DNA of 52,946 nucleotides, taken from Prevotella sp. GTDB lineage: Bacteria > Bacteroidota > Bacteroidia > Bacteroidales > Bacteroidaceae. The stretch is taken from contig JAFUDJ010000037.1 of assembly GCA_017459445.1 (NCBI GenBank), forward strand, positions 1 through 52,946. Direction: 5' to 3'. Positions 47,933 to 52,946 of this stretch are shown here, in pieces. The notes beneath the pieces were generated by a model, which searched no databases, was not told the origin of the DNA, and saw nothing but the letters and a program-made list of their open reading frames with translations. Position 1 is the stretch's first letter. The number at the start of each line of letters is the position of its first letter. The translations under genes and the position numbers were made by a program.

Positions 47933-48876
47933 CGGCAAGGGACTACGGCATCAAATGCATCCTGGACGAGGCGGAGGCCGTGAAGGGCCTGGCACGCCAG
48001 ATTGACGACCACTTCGAGCAGGCCGTGAGCCTGATGTACCACTGTAAAGGAAAGGTTATCGTGACGGGAGTCGGCAAAAGCGGGCACATCGGAGCCAAGA
48101 TTGCCGCCACGCTGTCGTCGACGGGGACGCCCTCGTTCTTCGTCAACCCGCTGGATGTCTACCACGGCGACCTGGGCGTGATGACGCCGGAGGACGTGGT
48201 GCTGGCCATTTCCAACTCCGGACAGACGGACGAGCTGCTACGCTTCATACCGCTGGTGCTCCACATGCGCATCCCTATCATCGGCATGAGCGGCAACCCG
48301 CAGTCGCTGCTGGCCAAGTATTCCACATGCCACCTGAACGTACACGTGGAGAAGGAGGCGTGCCCGCTGAACCTCGCACCCACCAGCTCGACGCTGGCGC
48401 AGCTGGCCATGGGCGACGCCCTGGCCGTGGCACTGATAGAGAAACGCAACTTCCGGCCGCAGGACTTCGCACAGTTCCACCCGGGCGGCGAGCTGGGAAA
48501 GCGCCTGCTTACCACGGCACAGGACGTGATGCGCAGCGACGACCTGCCCGTGCTGCCGCCCCAGATGCACCTGGGCGAGGCCATCATCCTCGTCAGCAAA
48601 GGCAAGCTGGGACTGGGCGTGGCCGAGGAGAAGGGCCGCATCGTGGGCCTGATAACCGACGGCGACATACGCCGGGCCATGGAGCGGTGGCAGGCGGAGT
48701 TCTTCGACCGGACGGTGGCCGACATCATGACGCGGGAGCCGAAGACGGTGACACCGCAGACAAAGATAACCGACATACAGCGCATCATGCACCGCCACAA
48801 AATCCATTCCGTGCTGGTGGTCGACGGCGAGCGCCACCTGCTGGGCGTGGTGGACCACTACTCCTGCATGCTGTAG
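47929..48876 (+). CDS. kdsD: Arabinose-5-phosphate isomerase (KpsF/GutQ family)
   Basis: The 315-residue protein starts at ATG 47929, overlapping the kdsA stop by ATGA. It has an N-terminal SIS sugar-isomerase domain (about 40-175; TGVGKSGHIGAK, SSTGTPSFFVNP, ISNSGQTDELL) followed by two CBS domains (about 205-315; VMRSDDLPVL, GLITDGDIRRAM, DIMTREPKTV, LVVDGERHLLGVVDH). It converts ribulose-5-phosphate to arabinose-5-phosphate, the KdsA substrate. A conserved His lies in FHPGGELGKRLL. Placement behind kdsA supports the Kdo function over a sugar-alcohol (GutQ) role. Confidence 0.95.
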   Translation: MTARDYGIKCILDEAEAVKGLARQIDDHFEQAVSLMYHCKGKVIVTGVGKSGHIGAKIAATLSSTGTPSFFVNPLDVYHGDLGVMTPEDVVLAISNSGQTDELLRFIPLVLHMRIPIIGMSGNPQSLLAKYSTCHLNVHVEKEACPLNLAPTSSTLAQLAMGDALAVALIEKRNFRPQDFAQFHPGGELGKRLLTTAQDVMRSDDLPVLPPQMHLGEAIILVSKGKLGLGVAEEKGRIVGLITDGDIRRAMERWQAEFFDRTVADIMTREPKTVTPQTKITDIQRIMHRHKIHSVLVVDGERHLLGVVDHYSCML

Positions 48877-48932
48877 GCCGTCAGCCGATATTTTTTTGAG
48901 CGGAAACCGTGCGTATTATGCGGAAAGTTTCG

Positions 48933-48940
48933 TACCTTTG
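48933..48940 (+). promoter_or_regulatory. -7 box of pepT
   Basis: TACCTTTG followed by CA, 30 nt upstream of the pepT ATG. Confidence 0.55.
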
Positions 48941-48970
48941 CACACATAAAAAAACGATAGAAAAAACAAT

Positions 48971-50194
48971 ATGGACATTACTGAAAGATTTCTGAACTAC
49001 ACCAAGTTTGACACGCAGTCGGCCGAGGACAGCCAGACCGTGCCGAGTACCCAAAAGCAACTGCTCTTCGCCGAGTACCTGAAAAAGGAACTGATAAGCG
49101 AGGGGCTCGACGACGTGGAAATGGACGAGAAGGGATATATCTACGCCACGCTGCGGCCGAACATCAAGGAAGACGTGCCGGTCATCGGCTTCATCTCGCA
49201 CTATGACACCAGCCCCGACTGCTCAGGTGCCGGCATCAGGCCGCGCATCGTACACAACTACGACGGCAGCGACATTGTGCTCAGCGAAGGTATCGTGTCG
49301 TCGCCAAGGAAATTCCCCGAGTTGCTGCAGCACGTGGGCGAGGACCTCATCGTCACCGACGGACACACGCTGCTGGGTGCCGACGACAAGGCGGGCATAG
49401 CCGAAATCGTGCAGGCCATGGTCTACCTGCAGGAACACAAGGAAATCAGGCACGGCAAGATACGCGTGGCCTTCAATCCCGACGAGGAGATAGGCATGGG
49501 CGCCCACCACTTCGACGTCGAAAAGTTCGGCTGTGAGTGGGCATACACCATGGACGGCGGCGACATCGGCGAGCTGGAGTTCGAGAACTTCAACGCCGCG
49601 TCGGCCAAGATTACCATCAAGGGCATCAGCGTGCACCCGGGATATGCCAAGGGAAAGATGGTCAACGCCAACGCGCTGGCTGCCGAGTTTGCCAAGATGC
49701 TGCCCGAGGACGAGACGCCCGAGACAACGGAGGGCTACCAGGGATTCTACCACCTGCTGGGCATTACGTCGAACATCGAGCAGGCTAAGCTGAGCTATAT
49801 CATACGCGACCACGACCGCGACCGCTTCGAGGACCGCAAGCGCTTCATACTGCGCTGCGCCGAGGAGATGAATAAACGGTACGGCGAGGGCACCGTCGTG
49901 GCCGACGTCAGCGACCAGTACTACAACATGAAGGAGAAGATAGACCCGCAGATGCACGTCATCGACCTGGTGCTGAAAGCCATGCAGGAGTGTGGCGTGG
50001 CACCGAAGGTGAAGCCCATCCGTGGCGGTACCGACGGCGCACAGCTGTCGTTCAAGGGACTGCCCTGCCCGAACATCTTCGCCGGCGGCATCAATTTCCA
50101 CGGTCCCTACGAGTTCGTGCCCATCCAGACCATGGAGAAAGCCATGCAGGTCGTGGTGAAAATCTGTGAGCTGACGGCTGACTATAATAACTGA
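48971..50194 (+). CDS. pepT: Peptidase T (tripeptide aminopeptidase)
   Basis: The 407-residue M20 metallopeptidase releases the N-terminal residue of tripeptides in the cytosol. Catalytic features: [10 protein letters not shown] (zinc ligand H77, D79), [12 protein letters not shown] (bridging Asp), [17 protein letters not shown] (catalytic Glu pair), and [10 protein letters not shown] (last zinc His near residue 376). A dimerisation lid domain lies between. Length matches PepT. Followed after 22 nt by the antiporter gene, probably in the same transcript. Confidence 0.95.
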   Translation: MDITERFLNYTKFDTQSAEDSQTVPSTQKQLLFAEYLKKELISEGLDDVEMDEKGYIYATLRPNIKEDVPVIGFISHYDTSPDCSGAGIRPRIVHNYDGSDIVLSEGIVSSPRKFPELLQHVGEDLIVTDGHTLLGADDKAGIAEIVQAMVYLQEHKEIRHGKIRVAFNPDEEIGMGAHHFDVEKFGCEWAYTMDGGDIGELEFENFNAASAKITIKGISVHPGYAKGKMVNANALAAEFAKMLPEDETPETTEGYQGFYHLLGITSNIEQAKLSYIIRDHDRDRFEDRKRFILRCAEEMNKRYGEGTVVADVSDQYYNMKEKIDPQMHVIDLVLKAMQECGVAPKVKPIRGGTDGAQLSFKGLPCPNIFAGGINFHGPYEFVPIQTMEKAMQVVVKICELTADYNN

Positions 50195-50216
50195 CGGAAC
50201 AGACTTGTCGAAAGCA

Positions 50217-52478
50217 ATGGCAGAATTACCGACCCTGATACAAGACCTGGCGCTGATACTCAGTGTGGCAGGCATCGTCACCTTAGTCTTCAAACGCCTC
50301 AAGCAGCCGCTGGTGCTGGGCTATATCGTGGCAGGCTTCCTCGTCTCGCCGCACATGCCCTATACGGCATCGGTGGCCGATATGGAGAGCGTGCACCTGT
50401 GGGCTGACATCGGGGTGATGTTCCTGCTCTTCTCGCTCGGTCTGGACTTCTCGTTCAAGAAGATACTGAAGATGGGCGTCTCGCCCGTCATCTCAACCGT
50501 TACCATCATCTTCAGCATGTCGATGCTGGGCGTCTGCGTAGGTCATGCCTTCGGATGGTCGCAGATGGACTGCATCTTCCTCGGCGGCATGCTGGCCATG
50601 TCGTCGACGACTATCATCTATAAGGCGTTCGACGACCTCGGACTTCGGCAGCAGCAGTTTGCCGGACTCGTCATGTCGGTGCTTATCCTGGAGGACATTC
50701 TGGCCATCGTCATGATGGTCATGCTGTCGGCCATTGCCAGCGGCAACAGTCCCGACGGTGGGCAGATGGTCGGCTCGGTGCTGAAAATAGCCTTCTTCCT
50801 GGTGCTGTGGCTGGTGGTAGGCATCTTTGCCATACCGCTGTTCCTGCGCTCCGTGCGCAAGCTCATCAATGCAGAGGTGCTGCTTATCGTGTCGCTGGGA
50901 CTATGCTGTGCCATGGCGGTATTCTCCACGAAGGTAGGCTTCTCGTCGGCTTTCGGCGCCTTTATCATGGGCAGCATCCTGGCCGAGACGGTGGAGGCGG
51001 AGAAGATAGAGAAGCTGGTGGAGCCGGTGAAGAACCTCTTCGGAGCCATCTTCTTCGTGTCCGTCGGCATGCTGGTAGACCCGCAGATTCTCGTGAGCTA
51101 TGCCCTGCCCATCGTCATCCTGGTGCTGACCATCCTCGTCGGACAGGCCGTGCTGGGCTCGCTGGCCTTCATGCTGGGCGGCGAGAGCCTGAAGTCGGCC
51201 ATGCGCTGCGGCTTCTCGATGGCCCAGATAGGTGAGTTCTCGTTCATCATAGCCTCGTTAGGACTGTCGCTGGGTGTCATCAGCGACTTCTTGTATCCGG
51301 TGGTGGTCGCCGTATCGGTCATAACAACTTTCCTCACACCTTACATGATACGGCTGGCCACGCCGGCATACAACGCCCTGGAGATGCGGCTGCCCTCCAA
51401 GATAATCCGGATGCTGAACCATCTGTCGACGAGCCATCCTGCCACGCAGGAGCACAGCCTGTGGAAGCGGCTGATGACGCAGATGGCCCTCAACACGCTC
51501 ATCTACTCCATCCTCTCGTCGGCAACCGTTGCGCTGATGTTTACCTTTGTGCTGCCCTTCATGCAGAAGCTGCTGGCGGGGTGGGAGATGCACTGGTATG
51601 CCAACGCCATCACGGGCGTGCTGACGGTGTTCTTCATTGCGCCCTTCCTGCGCGCCATGGTGATGAAGAAGAACCGCTCCGAAGAGTGGAAGACGCTGTG
51701 GGCCGAGAGCAACCGCAACCGCCTGCCGCTGTTGTTCACCATCTTGGTGCGCGTCGTTATCGCCGTAGGCTTCATCTTCTACATCTGCCGTTCGCTGAGC
51801 CATTTCAATAATGCGCTGATGATAACGCTGGGCGTCGTGGCCGTGGCGCTGATGGTGTTCTCAAGGTCTATCAAGCGCCGCAGCATTTTGCTGGAGCGCC
51901 TGTTCATCAATAACCTGCGGAGCCGCGATATTGAAGCACAGGTGCATGGCAAGAAGCGCCCGCTGTACGAAGGGCGCCTGCTGGACCGCGACATCCATAT
52001 TGCCGAGTTTGACGTGCCCGGCGACTCGCAGTGGATGGGCATGACGCTGCGACAGCTGAACCTGGGGCGCCGCTATGGCGTGCATGTCAGCAGCATCCTG
52101 CGCGGCGGGCACCGCCTGAACATCCCCGACGGCGACTATGTCATCTTTCCCGCCGACCGCTTGCAGGTCATTGGCAGCGACAGCCAGCTGTCGCAGTTCC
52201 AGCAGGCCTTGCAGCAGGAGGTGTGGGGCGAGGAGCCGGACATGGAGAAACGGGAGATGAAGCTGCGCCAGCTGATTATCGGGGCCGACAGCTCGCTGGT
52301 GGGCAAGACGCTGGAGGAAAGCGGCATACGCAGCAACTACAGCTGTATGGTGGTAGGACTGGAAGAGGGAAAGGAAAACTTGTCGCAGGTGAATCCCAAC
52401 CGGCGTTTCGAGGAAGGCGACATCATCTGGCTCGTCGGCGAGGAAGAGTCGCTGCGCGCCCTGTTCCAGAATGCTTAA
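50217..52478 (+). CDS. CPA2-type cation:proton antiporter with two RCK-C domains
   Basis: 753 residues from ATG 50217 (an upstream TTG at 50205 is less likely). The N-terminal 390 residues are a Na+/H+ exchanger domain of the KefB/CPA2 type (LKQPLVLGYIVAGFLVSPHM; DIGVMFLLFSLGLDFSF; SSTTIIYKAFDDLGL; GAIFFVSVGMLVDP). A second membrane block follows (about 420-560). The C-terminus has two tandem RCK-C/TrkA-C domains (about 595-665, DSQWMGMTLRQLNLGRRYGV; and about 680-753, LIIGADSSLVGKTLEESGIR) that bind ligands and gate transport; no RCK-N nucleotide domain is seen. Inner membrane; likely K+ or Na+ exchange. Confidence 0.9.
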   Translation: MAELPTLIQDLALILSVAGIVTLVFKRLKQPLVLGYIVAGFLVSPHMPYTASVADMESVHLWADIGVMFLLFSLGLDFSFKKILKMGVSPVISTVTIIFSMSMLGVCVGHAFGWSQMDCIFLGGMLAMSSTTIIYKAFDDLGLRQQQFAGLVMSVLILEDILAIVMMVMLSAIASGNSPDGGQMVGSVLKIAFFLVLWLVVGIFAIPLFLRSVRKLINAEVLLIVSLGLCCAMAVFSTKVGFSSAFGAFIMGSILAETVEAEKIEKLVEPVKNLFGAIFFVSVGMLVDPQILVSYALPIVILVLTILVGQAVLGSLAFMLGGESLKSAMRCGFSMAQIGEFSFIIASLGLSLGVISDFLYPVVVAVSVITTFLTPYMIRLATPAYNALEMRLPSKIIRMLNHLSTSHPATQEHSLWKRLMTQMALNTLIYSILSSATVALMFTFVLPFMQKLLAGWEMHWYANAITGVLTVFFIAPFLRAMVMKKNRSEEWKTLWAESNRNRLPLLFTILVRVVIAVGFIFYICRSLSHFNNALMITLGVVAVALMVFSRSIKRRSILLERLFINNLRSRDIEAQVHGKKRPLYEGRLLDRDIHIAEFDVPGDSQWMGMTLRQLNLGRRYGVHVSSILRGGHRLNIPDGDYVIFPADRLQVIGSDSQLSQFQQALQQEVWGEEPDMEKREMKLRQLIIGADSSLVGKTLEESGIRSNYSCMVVGLEEGKENLSQVNPNRRFEEGDIIWLVGEEESLRALFQNA

Positions 52479-52545
52479 AACAGGAAAAATGCAGGGAGAA
52501 AGTGAAAAAAACAGAAGAAAACTTGCCGTTCTGAATTCTTTTTAG

Positions 52546-52553
52546 TAACTTTG
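52546..52553 (+). promoter_or_regulatory. Promoter of tRNA-Val
   Basis: TAACTTTG followed by CA, with TTG at 52523-52525 spaced 20 nt upstream; a complete Bacteroidota promoter. The tRNA starts 19 nt after the box. Confidence 0.65.
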
Positions 52554-52572
52554 CAGCCGAATTTAAAAGGAT

Positions 52573-52647
52573 AGGGACGTAGCTCAGCTGGTTTAGAGCG
52601 CTTCAGTCACATTGAAGAGGTCCCCGGTTCGAACCCGGGCGTCCCTA
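52573..52647 (+). tRNA. tRNA-Val (anticodon CAC)
   Basis: The 75-nt sequence folds as a cloverleaf: acceptor AGGGACG/CGTCCCT, D stem GCTC/GAGC, anticodon stem CTTCA/TGAAG with loop GTCACAT (anticodon CAC, reads GUG), T stem CCCGG/CCGGG with loop TTCGAAC, and discriminator A. CCA is not encoded. No integrase or duplicated 3' end is visible in the remaining 299 nt of the window. Confidence 0.95.
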
Positions 52648-52697
52648 CTTTCCACCAACATCTCCACCTATTCTTAATTATAGTGAAAGGAAAGCAC

Positions 52698-52946
52698 ATG
52701 GACGAGATAGCAGGCAGATACATCAACCCCTATACCGACTACGGCTTTAAGCTGCTATTCGGCACGGAGCCCAACAAGGACATCACCCTCGAACTGGTGA
52801 ATGCGCTGCTGCAAGGCAAGGAGGTCATCAAGAGCCTGACGCTGCTTCCCACGGAGCAGCTTGGCGACACGAAGGACGACCGCCGCTCCGTATTCGACGT
52901 ATATTGTGAGAATGAGCAGGGGGAGAAAATCATCATCGAGATGCAG
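52698..52946 (+). CDS. Rpn-family PD-(D/E)XK nuclease/transposase-like protein, N-terminal part
   Basis: 83 codons before the window ends. The translation (RYINPYTDYGFKLLFGTEPN, VNALLQGKEVIKSLTLLP) matches the start of the Rpn/PDDEXK family transposase-like proteins that are common in Bacteroidota, with the nuclease core D-V-Y-C ... EKIIIEMQ near the cut (Asp of FDVYC and ExQ of IEMQ). Members promote recombination or act as DNA nucleases; many copies per genome are typical. No terminal repeats can be seen here. Confidence 0.85.
   Translation, partial: MDEIAGRYINPYTDYGFKLLFGTEPNKDITLELVNALLQGKEVIKSLTLLPTEQLGDTKDDRRSVFDVYCENEQGEKIIIEMQ

Noticed and set aside
52573-52946. tRNA-Val as an integration site
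   Set aside because: No integrase gene and no repeat of the tRNA 3' end is visible within the window.

Overview
The window looks like a chromosomal segment of a Bacteroidales bacterium, most likely Prevotella-like. Reasons: repeated Bacteroidota-type -7 promoter boxes (TAnnTTTG, usually followed by CA) in front of genes on both strands; few Shine-Dalgarno sequences; two tandem secreted PL11-type rhamnogalacturonan lyases; secreted proteins ending in the NGKK-V-type tail common in this group; and a Bacteroidota-type LptD. Most of the window is GC-rich with compact house-keeping genes. The stretch from about 17.4 to 26.3 kb is visibly AT-rich and reads as accessory DNA.

Layout. 0-10.5 kb: start of gap (minus strand), mscL, two PL11 lyases, a SulP anion transporter, a possible small RNA, and a large DUF4450-like glycosidase; this part serves pectin (RG-I) use and ion or osmotic balance. 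10.5-13.4 kb: a sugar-kinase/RapZ-C fusion convergent with an MFS transporter. 13.4-17.4 kb: a 416-bp fold-back repeat element, small ORFs, two secreted proteins with carboxypeptidase-regulatory-like domains, and gene debris. 17.4-26.1 kb: accessory region on the minus strand with a frameshifted, truncated YhcG-like gene, a Schlafen/AlbA_2 ATP-binding protein with a 24-nt in-frame tandem repeat, and a six-gene AT-rich operon: YaaW-like UPF0174 protein, M48 peptidase, 124-aa protein, 583-aa membrane protein with a degenerate HNH-like motif, 504-aa tail-anchored coiled-coil protein, and WYL regulator. This operon is my best candidate for an undescribed system, plausibly defence- or envelope-stress-related.

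26.3-33.4 kb: a MurU-like nucleotidyltransferase and guaA, convergent with lptD, an HD hydrolase and a secreted protein. 33.4-44.4 kb: an acid-sugar type catabolic set on the minus strand (DUF1537 kinase, BKACE, MFS, Asp/Glu racemase-like). It is interrupted by a plus-strand cassette of outer-membrane barrel, imelysin lipoprotein, di-haem oxidoreductase and CcsB-CcsA haem ligation protein. The cassette looks like a periplasmic iron/redox module that brings its own cytochrome c maturation factor.

44.5-52.9 kb: an AAA/CYTH protein, a 22-bp repeat array, two small secreted proteins, kdsA-kdsD (Kdo synthesis, matching lptD), pepT, a CPA2 antiporter with two RCK-C domains, tRNA-Val(CAC), and the start of an Rpn-family nuclease/transposase-like gene. 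All functional calls rest on sequence reading alone; no database search was run.
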